Positions 36,460 to 47,117 of a DNA stretch of 64,000 nucleotides are shown in pieces. Below the pieces are notes generated by a model. The model searched no databases. It saw only the letters and a program-made list of their open reading frames with translations, and had not been told where the DNA came from. Source of the DNA: Eunapius fragilis (taxonomy: Eukaryota; Porifera; Demospongiae; Spongillida; Spongillidae); NCBI GenBank assembly GCA_963681505.1, contig OY811973.1:13704237-13768236 (forward strand). Reading direction: 5' to 3'. Both the position numbers and the translations under genes were made by a program. Within the stretch, counting starts at the first letter, position 1, and each line of letters begins with the position of its first letter.

Positions 36460-37470
36460 TTGTTATATCTGGTGAGGATGGCAGTGGCATTGGCCCTCAC
36501 TAGATGGAGGTTGAACCTGCCATAGATGTCCTGGCTCTAAGTACAGCTGACTTGGGCCTGCCATAGATGTCCTGGCTCTAAGTACAGCTGACTTGGGCCT
36601 GCCATAGATGTCCTGGCTCTAAGTACAGCTGACTTGGGCCTGCCATAGATGTCCTGGCTCTATGTACAGCTGACTTGGGCCTGCCATAGATGTCCTGGCT
36701 CTATATACAGCTGACTTGGGCCTGCATGTGACAGTGGCAAGCCATGATGCCAGCTGTGAGAAGGATTCAACAGCTTCATTTCCCCATGCACCAAAAGTCT
36801 CTGCTACCAAGTGAACACACAACCAGCCAAGTTTTTGCATTTTTCATCAATGACCCTGTGCTTTCTACTTCAGTGGCTAGGGCAGCTGATCCTGCAAACA
36901 TCCCACTTCTATCAGAGTATGTGTGTTGAGAGGAGAGGTAAATATCAAAGGCAGCTGTCTTGCCTGTTGTCCAGTTAATCAATAGAAGGTCAGCAGGATG
37001 GGTGTGGCTATGATCGGCTGTGAGGTCATTGCCAACCTCCACTTGGATGCCAAGAGGAGATTGAAAGAGATCCCTGCATGCATGCATGGGGTCAACACTT
37101 ATGTTTGTGGAGCACCTACAAACATAATTTATGGGGCTTCTGGGTTTCCATTGAAATACATAAATATCAATTCCTGAGAAATCAGCTGTCTTCACCTTCA
37201 GTAAAGCACACATGCACTTTCCAACCAGCCTCTGTAAGGTTTCTCCCACAGCAATTGGCCTAATGTCAGGTGCACATCCCTCCTTGTTCTTGTTCGGAGC
37301 AATTAGGCTTCTGCCAGCCAAGAACCATGACACTGAACTGGGGGCCTTCCCTGCTGCAAGTATATTGATGACTGACCTAAGAGATGAGCATATGGGAGTG
37401 GGACCAATAAATGCATGAATACATGTGCCTAAACTATACATATATACAGTAACTAAACCAAATTGCATGC
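36460..37470 (-). pseudogene. non-LTR retrotransposon fragment including the start of reverse transcriptase
   Basis: The minus strand reads NILAAGKAPSSVSWFLAGRS and PDIRPIAVGETLQRLVGKCM (reverse transcriptase N-terminal region), then jumps over an insertion-like block (37057-37170, also found inverted at 47236-47370) to LGIQVEVGNDLTADHSHTHP and the endonuclease-like region. Much of the reverse transcriptase is deleted. The 3' end has been expanded by a 41-bp tandem repeat. Confidence 0.7.
36516..36720. repeat. 41-bp tandem repeat, 5 units
   Basis: The unit, which includes CCATAGATGTCCTGGCTCTA and GTACAGCTGACTTGGGCCTG, occurs five times with two substitutions. It arose inside the retrotransposon coding region (each unit encodes the IYGR-type motif). 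Confidence 0.95.
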
Positions 37471-37489
37471 TCTACTGAGGAGAGGTCTG

Positions 37490-38778
37490 GCATTGCACCC
37501 CACTATAGGGCTATGTTCAGCTTTCCATAGATCTCTGTCAAAATCTTTGGCTTCTGCCCGGAATTCCTAAGCCAAAGGACAGGCATGAGGCCAAGTGGGA
37601 GAAAACTTGCCTGGCCAGCTCCCATAGCTCTCTACCGCGAGAGGGGTGCATTTCCACCCAAGCATGTGACACTTGGGGTCATTAGCCTGGTGCTTCCTCT
37701 GCTCTGCCAGTAGTGCAGCTGTTCCAGGTGTGACACTTGCTTCCTGAAGTGACACTGGTGTGAGAGGAGATGTCACTGTAATGTCAAAAGCAGTCAGTAT
37801 TCCATCTGACCAATTGCTCACTAAAGCGTCCACGGGATGAGACCTATAAAGGTCAGGGGTAAGTGTGCTGCCTGCTTCAACCTTTACACTAAGGTTCACC
37901 TTGTGGCAAAAGTCTACAAATATATTAGTACCACATCACCACCTCTCGTCTGCACAACAATACATGGTGCCCCAACGGGTCCAAAGCTATTTCAGGACAA
38001 AATAGACAGCAGGAGGAAGCCCTTGTGGTTTCTAAACCCAGCCACCATGAAATAGGTGTGCGGAATTTGCTAGGATCAAAATGTGTACCAGGTTCACCTG
38101 AAGGAAGGACTGAGACCCAAGAAGTGGCCAAAGAAGCAGAGGCAGAGAGGAGGCGAGCTTTGTTTGCTGGAGAAGATAAGTCATACAAATTGCTAAAAGA
38201 CAAGCTATTCAGCTTATGGGAGAGAGATCTCTGCGAGGGAGGAGACTCAATGGGAGATTCTGGAGAGATGGCATCTGAAGAAGAGACTAAGCTGTTGAAG
38301 AGATTCATCAGGTGATGGTTATCTGTGGTGGCAAAGCTACAGTAGCGGCTCGCATATCCGCACTTTTAACACGTCGCACATCCGCACAATTGAACAAACT
38401 TTTAGCATTCATAGCAAACCCTATCGATCTCTATATAACGATATTCACTGTACATGAAAGCTAAAAGTTTGTTCAATTGTCTTTTGAACATCATTATTTG
38501 TGCGGATGTGCGAGGTGTTAAAAGTGCGGATATGCGAGCCGCTACTGTAGATGAACAAAAATAAAAGCAGAGAGAGCGAAGGCCCAAACCCCCGAGCCTT
38601 AGGCTTAGTTGAGACTGGCACCACGCAGCCTCAGAGAGATGTATAGAGAAGCACTTCGAAAAGCAACTTCTAACATTGGAGTCCATTATCTACAAAGAAT
38701 CAGCAGCCATACTTGGGGGGGGGGGGGGGGGGGGGGTTGACCTGGCTAGGTGCACTATCTTACAAAAGCCACTGCACA
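37490..38778 (-). pseudogene. non-LTR retrotransposon, split by the CACTG transposon
   Basis: The minus strand carries VRSCFSKCFSIHLSEAAWCQ, LSLRLGGLGLRSL, FSNLYDLSSPANKARLLSAS, the zinc finger CLFCPEIALDPLGHHVLLC, LTPDLYRSHPVDALVSNW and AFDITVTSPLTPVSLQEA, then the C-terminal KCHMLGWKCTPLAVESYG. Upstream coding sequence is found at 47118-47240, on the far side of the 8.3-kb transposon. Removing that transposon and one CA restores the motif LCSGFCKIVHLARSTPP in frame. A Tc1-like MITE (38340-38547) and a G tract also interrupt it. Confidence 0.8.
38340..38547. mobile_element. Tc1/mariner-like MITE with TA target duplication
   Basis: Inverted ends CAGTAGCGGCTCGCATATCC with TA on both sides (38338-38339, 38548-38549). 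The inverted repeat extends inwards for about 70 bp, with an 18-20-bp insertion in the right arm. TA duplication plus a CAGT terminus is typical of Tc1/mariner. It interrupts the retrotransposon frame. Confidence 0.85.
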
Positions 38779-38945
38779 CACTGTTAAAAAAAAGGTGTTA
38801 CCGCAACACACTTCGGGGTGTTCGTATGGATATTTAAAAATGACACCCCCTGGGGTGTAGTGGTAACCGCTTAGGAGTGTTACAGCTAACACCTCTGAAG
38901 TGTAGCCAGTACACTCTATTGGGTGTTGACAGAGGTAACAATATC
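38779..38945. repeat. left terminal and subterminal repeats of the CACTG transposon
   Basis: After CACTGTTAAAAAAAA come GGTGTTACC, GGGGTGTTCG, GGGGTGTAG, GGAGTGTTACAG, AACACCTC and GGGTGTTGAC within 170 bp. Confidence 0.8.
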
Positions 38946-39264
38946 TCGTATATTTACCGTAAATTGATGATCCCAACATAAATTGATATTAATAAACTAT
39001 ACAACAGGTCCAATTGATTTTAATAAAATGATGATAAATAAATACAACATGAAGAACACATATATATACGAAAGTTAGAAGTCTTTGCACGCCATGACGC
39101 TCGAGCAGGTTATTTCTCTGGTTCAGACACTAAACAAAATAAGAGAACACATAAAGGTCAGGTTACAGTACAAGACATGTCTGACCTTAAATCTTGGCCT
39201 TCGCGAAGGAGTATACTGTAACAACGCCGTCGACCGCACTGACAGCGAAATACATTGTTCTGGC

Positions 39265-39455
39265 TTACCTCGATAGCTTGGTAGGGCGTGTCCTTTTAGT
39301 CTTGCGAACTTTGTAAAATAAAATAGGGCGTATTTGAACGCGTGAAAGGGAACTGACGTGTATGGCTTACCCCGATAGCTTGGTAAGGCATGTCCTTTTA
39401 GTCTTGCGGACTTTGTAAAATAAAATAGGGCGTATTTGAACGCGTGAAAAGGAAC
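39265..39455. repeat. 100-bp tandem duplication
   Basis: 39265-39355 and 39366-39455 share GATAGCTTGGTA.GGC.TGTC, TAGTCTTGCG and AGGGCGTATTTGAACGCGTG. It lies inside the CACTG transposon. Confidence 0.85.
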
Positions 39456-40567
39456 TTACATGTACCTCGATTCCTCACGCGTATAGTGAGGTAGCGTGCG
39501 CTGTAGTAGCTGGGTAGCACGGTAGTAGAATTTTCCTTAGCGTATATAGCCGAGAAGTGGATTTGTACAGGCATTCCGAACTGCTGTACTAGTATCCCTA
39601 CCAAGAACAACTCGATGCACTCTCTTCAAGGCACCCAACTGTTGTTAATTGAACGACGCATCGCTAAATGTTTGAAGAAAACAACTGGGTTTAATGTCTA
39701 ATGTCCTGGGCGTGCTCCGCGGTGCACGTTTGTACACCGCGGGGTACGCAAAACAAAGTTTTTTGCATTCCGCCGTTTCAGCATTCTAGTGAAGTTTGAC
39801 TGTTATGCCACGTTGTATAAGTCCTTATCAGTTTGGGCTGAAGCTTTGAAGGCCTAGTACCTTTCGCTGCTAATACAACAAGTCGCCACAGCAGAGGTAC
39901 ACTGTACGGCGAGTGTACGCGGTAATTGAAAAATAATAATAACGTACGTACCGGAAGTTTCGCGTACCTCCGCTGTGACAAGTTGCTGTAAGAGTCGCGA
40001 ACGGTATTAGGCGTTCAATGCTTCGGCCCAAGCAGATAAGGACTTATACAACGTGGCGTAACAGTCAAACTTCACTAGAATGCTGAACCGGCGGAATGCA
40101 AAAAACTTTGTTTTGCGTACCCCGCGGTGTACAAACGTGCACCGCGGAGCACGCCCAGGACATTAGACATTAAACCAAGCAAAACATCACCATGCCTATT
40201 ACCTTTCACGAACACTTTATACACAACCAGTTCTCCACACTTCTGAATCTCTCCTGATTTAATGATCTCGTGCGTTACGGCTGTGATATTACGGACGTAA
40301 CGGAGGTGATTTCCCAAAGGGTCCGATTCAGACATTATATGTGCGGTCTGAATCACCTGGATTATTATAACCATTGCTAGTTACTATTAATTTGAACTTA
40401 ACAAACGATACACGGCCGGTTTTCACCTCTGAATCGCTGCTTGATCACGTGACCACGATTGGTGTCCGAGAAAGCGAGCCATCGTGTAAGCTTGGATTCG
40501 AGTTCAGAAACAAGTATTTGCGTCATCTGAAGGCGGCTGGTTACGAAGCATACCTGGAGTAAAATAG
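39456..40567. other. transposon interior without a resolved gene
   Basis: Apart from the foldback at 39688-40176, minus-strand open stretches at 40374-40177 (TAVTHEIIKSGEIQKCGELV) and 39610-39470 (QFGMPVQIHFSAIYAKENS, ending in a donor-like GAG|GTACATG) could be two exons of one minus-strand gene split by the foldback. A plus-strand open stretch (40374-40562) overlaps the first. I could not decide between them. Confidence 0.3.
39688..40176. mobile_element. foldback element inside the CACTG transposon
   Basis: Outer arms of about 140 bp (39688-39828 and 40037-40176, starting GGTTTAATGTCTAATGTCC) are almost perfect inverted repeats. The interior continues as a weaker inverted repeat. The arms include the palindromic GTGCACG/CCGCGG words. 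Confidence 0.85.
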
Positions 40568-42483
40568 GCGAAGAAACAAACACAGCCGTGTTAGTGCCTC
40601 CACATGTACAGATTGTGGTTCAACCTCCTTTTGCCACACGGGGTGAATCCTGCTCTAGTAAGTAGCAGTGTAATAAGATTTTGGACATATTTTTTTGCGA
40701 ATTTATAGGCCTAGGCGACGATTTCGAAGGTGCTGTCGTCGAGAATACTCTACCGGCTGTAGTCAGTTCCGAAAGAGAAGAGACTCTACCAGCTGTAGTC
40801 AGTTCCGAAAGAGAAGAGAGTGCTGTTGGTAAGATAACCATTGCACTTAAGTAAACGTATACTATTATGGTAGATTGTAAGTGCTACTTTTATATTCAGA
40901 TGGCCCTTACCCAGTTATTCATTTCATGTCAAGGTTGATGTTTGCACTGGTCTCCAAGGCATAATTTCATTAATTTCAATACACCTAGGTTTTGCAGAGG
41001 TTTTCAATACACGGAGGTTTTGCATACTCGAACTCTGGGGCCTTACAAGTATCTACTTAGATTCCGGATGGCTCAGTTTTCACCACAGCAACACAAGGAG
41101 GTTTTGGCTTGCATTAACTCATTTAACTTCTCTGGCCATGCAGCTCTCTCAGGAGATATCTCTAAGTACTACTATAAATCATTTGTGGGGCGTGATTTCA
41201 AAACGTTGGCACAACTAGCACACTGTGTTTCCACCATTGTTAACACCTAGTGAAGCAGACGTATGGTTGGCTCTTTCAAAGGTATGTGTTACACATTTAT
41301 GTATGTGTCTTCATTCGTATCATCTGTCTCAGGTGTTCAAGCGGGTATAATTGTGAGAAGTTTACATCATGAAGTCTGTGTTGTTTTGAATTTGTTCGAG
41401 CCACTGATAGACACTGTCCGGAGCTGAGGGAAAAGCTCAAAATTCATCTCCTCCTTCATCTACCTGATCACATGCTTTAGTTTGGACCTGCATCAGGGTT
41501 TAACACCAAAAGGTAAGACTTAATTCTGGCTCAGGGTCTGTGACATTGTTAATCATTCTTTAGATGTGAGAGCTATAATGGTGCGATTAGGTCTCGTAAC
41601 ATATACGGCAATAAATATGCTCCGAGCAAAGACATTGCCAACAGTTTTGCAATCCAGGAGAGCATACAATTTTTCTGTTCAGGAGGTCGTTTCGATCCAT
41701 CAGAAATGCAGTGAGTATTGGTTTTGCCATTTATTTTTAATAATGACTCCTCATCAGGTGTGGTGATGGCCTGCTACAGTTATATCAGTCAGCAGAAGTT
41801 GTTGAGTTCTTGACAGGAAGGTTACCTACAAGTGATACAGCCATCTGTAGTCATGGGGCACTTCGTAAGGTATTCAGTTGGCTTTCGTTTTCACTGTGTT
41901 GCTACATTATGGTGATACTCTGCAACCTTAGATCAGTGTATGTAAGCCAACTAAAGTTGGGATCTGTGTTGCTTCAAGTACATGGACTTGGGGAGATGTC
42001 TGTCACAACTCTGATAGATGAACATATGTTGACTACTGACCTGCAAAGTCATGTCACCTGGGGCAAAGCAACAGTGACAGCTGAATGTGACACTGTTAAT
42101 GTGGGTGACTTTGTGCTCAATAATGACAGAGCTGGGTCTCCAGTAAGTCCTCCAGACAGTGTATTCATTATTACATGTGCAGTACTATAGATGGAGGTAG
42201 GGATCCTACTGAGCTAACAGCACCCGCTACTACATATGGATCGTGAAATGGCCAGTGGACAGCCATGCCTCAATGAGTTTGATTGCCAGCTTCTGACGCT
42301 TACAAAGGTCCTTCAGGTCATTTCTCCTACAGCCATCGTTCGTGCAGTTTCAGTGGTTACTCAACATGTGTTGTGGATTTCATGCGTATTGCTACCAGGA
42401 CAGAACGACAGGAAGCAACTGAAAACAAACTGCGTTTAAAACATGACTGGAGTAATACTATGTTTTGTTATAATGTTTACTGA
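40568..42483 (+). pseudogene. transposon-associated protein gene, multi-exon, degenerate
   Basis: Exons by splice sites: 40568-40642, 40711-40829, 40900-40933, 40989-41281, 41333-41512, 41564-41710, 41758-41869 and later exons to 42483. Landmarks: ACINSFNFSGHAALSGDI, YYYKSFVGRDFKTLAQLA, ELREKLKIHLLLHLPDHML, FGPASGFNT, then CESYNGAIRSRNIYGNKYAP and SKDIANSFAIQESIQFFCSG. These recall the C-terminal half of large proteins carried by CACTA/KDZ-like elements of fungi and animals; this is from memory, not a search. A single-base shift near 41240, one or more shifts in the 41333 exon and an in-frame TAG near 41479 break the frame. A 39-nt duplication in exon 40711-40829 gives two copies of LPAVVSSEREE. 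Confidence 0.6.
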
Positions 42484-43887
42484 ATTGCAAATGATGTTTT
42501 TATCATAAAAGCGAAAAACAAAAATATATATATGAATGCGCTCAATAAGGGATACGGTATACTTTGAACTTCGTTGATGATTCATCAGCTATACGGACAT
42601 GAATCAGGTGCGGTTGATAATGATTCACCCGAGATAATTTAAGAAGCGTATCACCGCGCTGCCAAAAGGATCTGATTCTCCCGCGTGCTAATAGAGACGT
42701 TACGCAAGCGTTAACAGCTCTGATTCGTTGTCAAAAAACTGGCCGTGTATTAAAGGTCACGGAGAACGTGCTATTAAGGGTCACGCATGCGCAATGAAAA
42801 ATACCCTGGGGTCGAGGCAGCGAAAAGGGACCTAGCGCATATTTTTTCAAGTTTTCAAAATATTTCATATTCAGAGAGACACCTATGTCCTCTACAACTT
42901 CTTTCATACACACTGGAAATTAGCCTGTCCATCATGGGGTTACAGGGTCCCGAATTTTTAATTACGCGTACATTTTTATTACACATGTGGACTTTGATGC
43001 TCCTTCCTGGAAATTTTTATAATATGCGCTAGGTCCCTTTTTGCTGCCTCGACCCCATTTACTCACTAGAAGTTCAATGTTTTTATCAACATGAACACAA
43101 AACATGGATACATATTAATACTGATAAAAAGTTGATCCAATTATGACATCATGCTGGTGCCAAGCTTAAGCATGCATGATATGCCAAATGTGGCACCATT
43201 TCAGATATTCATACAATATGGCACATGTGGAATCAAAATGCTACCCTGCTATTGACTGACCCATCACATGATCTTCATGGCAACCAGTCTGGTCCAAGTC
43301 ACATGATCCCCTCTATGGCAACCTTTGGTAATGGTCCCCACAGCCATTTCCTCCTCACTCGCTAAAACCTTGTCTGCATCAGGAGTCTTCTCAGTTGTCT
43401 CTTCCTTTACAAACATGTCTTCCTTACCCTCAGTTCATCCTACATGTATACCTCAGACTACTTGCCTCTCACTATAGTTACTTAATTGCCTCTCCCTACT
43501 TGTCAACACGCTATGTAGTGCTACACATCGATAATAATTATATTCTCATCCATAAAAATAAACAATAGATGGAGCAACAGAAAACTAAGGGCAACCCAGA
43601 TGCGCTTTTATAAGAGTTACAAGGAAGAGCAGATAAAGAAGTGGCTAGCAACTACGCACTAACGACCAACATATGCAATCAATCTGTGTACATACTTTCA
43701 CATTACCACGACTCAAAAAGCTTTTGGCAGTGTGGTATAACCTCAAAGTTTGATACACATGTATTTGTTCAGCAGTTACAATAGTAACATGAATCAAAAT
43801 GACAAAAAGGAATAAGCACTTAGTCAGAGTACAGAAAAAAATGATTAGTTACTATAGTCAATCCAGGCATACAGCAAAAATGATCAG
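42484..43887. other. transposon interior, non-coding apart from a MITE
   Basis: No exon supported outside the MITE at 42809-43060. Confidence 0.45.
42809..43060. mobile_element. MITE with 37-bp terminal inverted repeats
   Basis: Ends TGGGGTCGAGGCAGCGAAAA, then GGGACCTAGCGCATATT, inverted at the right end. Partial copies occur at 56188-56253 (one end) and 60955-61057 (interior), so it is a dispersed family. Confidence 0.85.
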
Positions 43888-44399
43888 TTACAATAGTCGA
43901 TCCAGTGTTGACTTGACACAAACAGCTAGGGTAGGTATTTTCTGACTATCCTGGATGTCTAGAATATAGAATTGTCCAAATGTAAGGAATGCTAGACTGG
44001 ATTTTGGATACTCTATATTAAAGGCAAAGTATGCTCCATACAGAGACTTGATAGCCTCCCAGCAAGTTGGCTTCTCTACCAGGATCTCTTGTTCGGTAAC
44101 AACAAAGATTTGTGGGGCAGTAGAGTCATGATTCACTATAAGTATGTAGGGCCAGTTTTGTCCCACAGTTTGTACAGCCTGTTCCAGTTGGGTACAAATC
44201 TGTCAGGAAAATGTTTTTTGACACCTACAGATGTTTGCTCACTCCCCTCCTCCTCCACCTCTAAGCCCCTCAGTATTTAGAAAACTCACAGACATTCAGA
44301 GCACAACGTTGATACTTTTGCTCGCATATTTCTTGGGCGTAAGTAAGGCATTGAGTAGCTCCAAAGAGTGCAGTTCGCTCAGTGTATTTGCTGTCCAAA

Positions 44400-44443
<44 letters not shown>

Positions 44444-44990
44444 TACACACACACATGCACACACACATGTGCGCACACACACACAAATTTGAACATGTGT
44501 AAACAAACAGAAACAGTCACTACTTGTAAATCACAAGTGTTTATGTGCATGCATTGTTATTTATACTGAAAAGTTTAGCTGGCATTTAGAAAAATTCTAA
44601 ATCATTTTATCAAGACCCTATATAATTTTAAAGATGGTGTTTATTATATGCCAATATACCAGAGCTATCTAACTTTAATAAAATGAAATGTGTCAAAGCC
44701 ATAATATCTTTTCGTATCTGTACATAACTACAACTACCCCTTTTCACAGTCATTATTCACAGCAAAGATTATCTGTATAAACATGTAAAAATAGCCTCTT
44801 TACAATTACCTTCCTCATTTGTGCAATTCTGTATCTCACTGAGCTGAGCTTTAAGTATAGCAGAAATATTCTCCCGACTTTCAGCTTCCTTCTTTGACAG
44901 TCTGTACACTTTAGGAATCATCATTTTCCATCTCTCACTAGCCACTTCCTCATTGTCAGTGCCAACTATAGCCACCAGTTCCCTCCAAAG
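43888..44990 (-). CDS. opposite-strand gene inside the CACTG transposon
   Basis: Three exons by splice sites: 44990-44810 (LWRELVAIVGTDNEEVASER ... AILKAQLSEIQNCTNEEG), about 44390-44305 (NTLSELHSLELLNALLTP; the frame here is chosen by phase and another is possible) and 44199-43888 (TQLEQAVQTVGQNWPYILIV, AFNIEYPKSSLAFLTF, stop at 43888). The final exon has the NIEYP motif that I associate with transposon-borne uncharacterised proteins in sponges and fish. The start codon and first exon are unknown. A (CA)n tract fills part of the first intron. It sits between the two plus-strand coding blocks. Confidence 0.5.
44400..44486. repeat. (CA)n microsatellite
   Basis: Interrupted CA tract in the intron of the minus-strand gene. 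Confidence 0.9.
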
Positions 44991-45486
44991 CTGAAGGGTA
45001 CAAAACACTAAATGAAGCTAAAGACTGTCCATCATTAATATTTAATGCATGTTCAGAACTCGTTTTGAATGACAAATACATGTATGTGCATGAACATAAA
45101 ATATTTGTAAATTCATTACTACTATCACCCGGTCCGCATCTTCCTAATCAGATTGTGAAGGGAGGATCCTCTCCCACCTTTGATTACCATACCCCCCCCC
45201 CTCCCCATTTTCTTACACCTCCCCAATCCAATTCTCCTACACTGTACCTCCCTAATCAAAACTATCATCCTCCTCACCCTCCTTCCCCCAGCCTCCTCCC
45301 CCTTACACTTCCTGTATCATCCTCACAAGCATCTCCATCATCCTTATAGTACACGCTCTCTTGTCCTCCCCCTGCTTACACAACAAAACTAGGTAACCCC
45401 AATTGAGTTAATGAGACGTGTTTTTCATGAGTGAAAAAAAAAAAACGATGTCATCGTTATATAAACACATATATTTTTAATTGCAG

Positions 45487-46398
45487 GGCTAAATGGGTCA
45501 CCTTTGCTGGTCAGAAGTATCAAACTATGTGTATTGTTATTCTAGGAGTGGATGAAGACTACCCTATGTTTGGGCAAGTTAAGGAACTGTACATGATTGA
45601 TACCACAAAACCTATGGCAATTGTGACTGTAATGTCAACGCTTGCATTCAACGAGCACTACCATGGCTATACATTGAGTTATTCAACCTCTACCAGGGCA
45701 GGGCCGTAGAGAGGGGGGGGTAAGCAGGGTATGTTACCCCGGGCCTCAGGGTGTAAAGGGGCCTCCGGGTCCAGAAAATATTATTCCTACAATTGGGGGG
45801 TTGAAGGAATCATCATCAAATGTGATGCTTCAGCGGCGGATCCGGAGGGGGGGGGGGGGGGGGGGGGGGTAACTCAGTGCACGTGTCTCCCCCCCCCCCC
45901 CCCCCCCCCCTTCCAAATATAAATTCATAACTTTTTGGGCTGCATTTTATAATAATAGCCGCATGCTTGCGCCACCTATTGATACCCGTACGCATTAACT
46001 CTACTAGTGTACTATATCCTGGGCCCCCTGATATGCGATCATACCCCCCTTCCCCCACTTTTTATATTGGGCTAGAAACCGACAGCACCCACCACCCCCC
46101 CCCCCCCCCCCCGCTTTTCGTATCGGGCCAGAAGCCAAAAGCACCCCCCTCCCCAGCCACACCCACCATCCGTGCCCCACCCCCCCTATAACCTGGATCC
46201 GCGGCTATGCTTGGCATGGGTGAGGGGCCTCATTAACTTAAATACCCCGGGCCTCCGTGCCGCTCTCAACGGGCCTCTACCAGGGTAATATCTCTCAAAA
46301 CATTGTACAGTCCTTTTCCACTCCATGCTAGAAGATGTCCAAATGGCGACAGATTGGTGGTAATGAAGCACCATATATCTGGAACAGTTCAAAGTTAA
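45487..46398 (+). pseudogene. C-terminal exon of a transposon gene, interrupted by an insertion
   Basis: After acceptor TTGCAG the exon reads AKWVTFAGQKYQTMCIVILG, VDEDYPMFGQVKELYMID and LAFNEHYHGYTLSYSTSTR to 45698, then resumes at 46286 as SLKTLYSPFPLHARRCPNG, DRLVVMKHHISGTVQS and stops at 46396-46398. A 575-bp insertion bounded by the 12-bp repeat CCTCTACCAGGG separates the halves; omitting it keeps the frame. It belongs either to the gene at 40568-42483 or to a second plus-strand gene of the same element. Confidence 0.55.
45699..46273. mobile_element. hAT-like non-autonomous insertion in the C-terminal exon
   Basis: It begins at or next to CAGGGCCGTAGAGAGGGG and ends with a weak inverse (CCGCTCTCAACGGGC). 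Direct repeats CCTCTACCAGGG (45687-45698, 46274-46285) flank it. The interior is G- and C-tract rich (45846-45910, 46095-46112). The CAGGGCCGTAG start is shared with the MITE at 54098. Confidence 0.6.
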
Positions 46399-46904
46399 AG
46401 CGTACATATACTATCCTGTATGAACTGTATTGACTGTAACAGGTGATAGACATGATTTTATTGTGTTGGTACCAGATGATTACTATGCTCCTCCTTGAGC
46501 TACATGTGATAACATATGAAAAACTTGTGTCCAACAATATATATATGTTCCCATGTAATTTTACTATTAGGGTGTGGTCTAACTAGAATCCAGATGGAGT
46601 TTTAACACTGTGACGTGGTGCGCATACATGAACCACTGCACGCAAGCCTTCTTAAACACAGCTTTGTTGTATACCGTTATTGCACGTTGTAAAAGCGACG
46701 CTAACGTGTACAAACGCACTACCCACACCGACGAACGCCCGCCAAGGCCAGCGTTTAGTACTGTAAGTCGTGTGCGTGCGTACATACCTTAAAGATAACG
46801 TTCGGCTTTAAAGTTCAATCCAACTACGAAGTCTGTCACAGCTGCCATAGCATCTTGCCAACCACGCCCTCAATCCGTCAAACAAACAAGGCTGGGAACG
46901 CGTT
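46399..46904. other. transposon interior, CpG-containing
   Basis: No exon identified; 46640-46870 is rich in CG and could be a promoter for a minus-strand transcript, but nothing shows this directly. Confidence 0.35.
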
Positions 46905-47117
46905 CACTGGGGTGTAATGCGGTAAATCAGTGCTATGACAACACACCTTTTAAATGTCTTAACACTCCATTATTGGTGGGATACGGTGCTAACACTCTCG
47001 CGTAGTCTGCCAACACCCATAGGTGTAAGCTGAACACCCTAGTGTGTTATCATAGCACCCCATGGGCTGTAACACCCCTCAGACCTAACACCCCTCGGGC
47101 CTTTTTTTTTAACAGTG
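46905..47117. repeat. right terminal and subterminal repeats of the CACTG transposon
   Basis: AACACC/AACACT words recur (AACACACC, TTAACACTCC, CTAACACTC, CAACACCC, GAACACCC, GTAACACCCC, CTAACACCCC) up to CCTTTTTTTTTTAACAGTG. Confidence 0.8.

Larger units (their letters stand above)
38779..47117. mobile_element. complete 8,339-bp CACTA-like DNA transposon
   Basis: Ends are CACTGTTAAAAAAAAGG and its inverse CCTTTTTTTTTTAACAGTG. Both flanks have CA (38777-38778 and 47118-47119), a 2-bp target duplication. Directly oriented GGTGTT/GGAGTGTTA words crowd the terminal ~170-210 bp at each end, as in CACTA/EnSpm subterminal repeats. The insertion site is a non-LTR retrotransposon whose frame is restored by excision, which proves both ends. 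It contains a degenerate plus-strand gene, a minus-strand gene, a C-terminal plus-strand exon and nested insertions at 39688-40176, 42809-43060 and 45699-46273. No DDE catalytic core was recognised. Confidence 0.85.
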
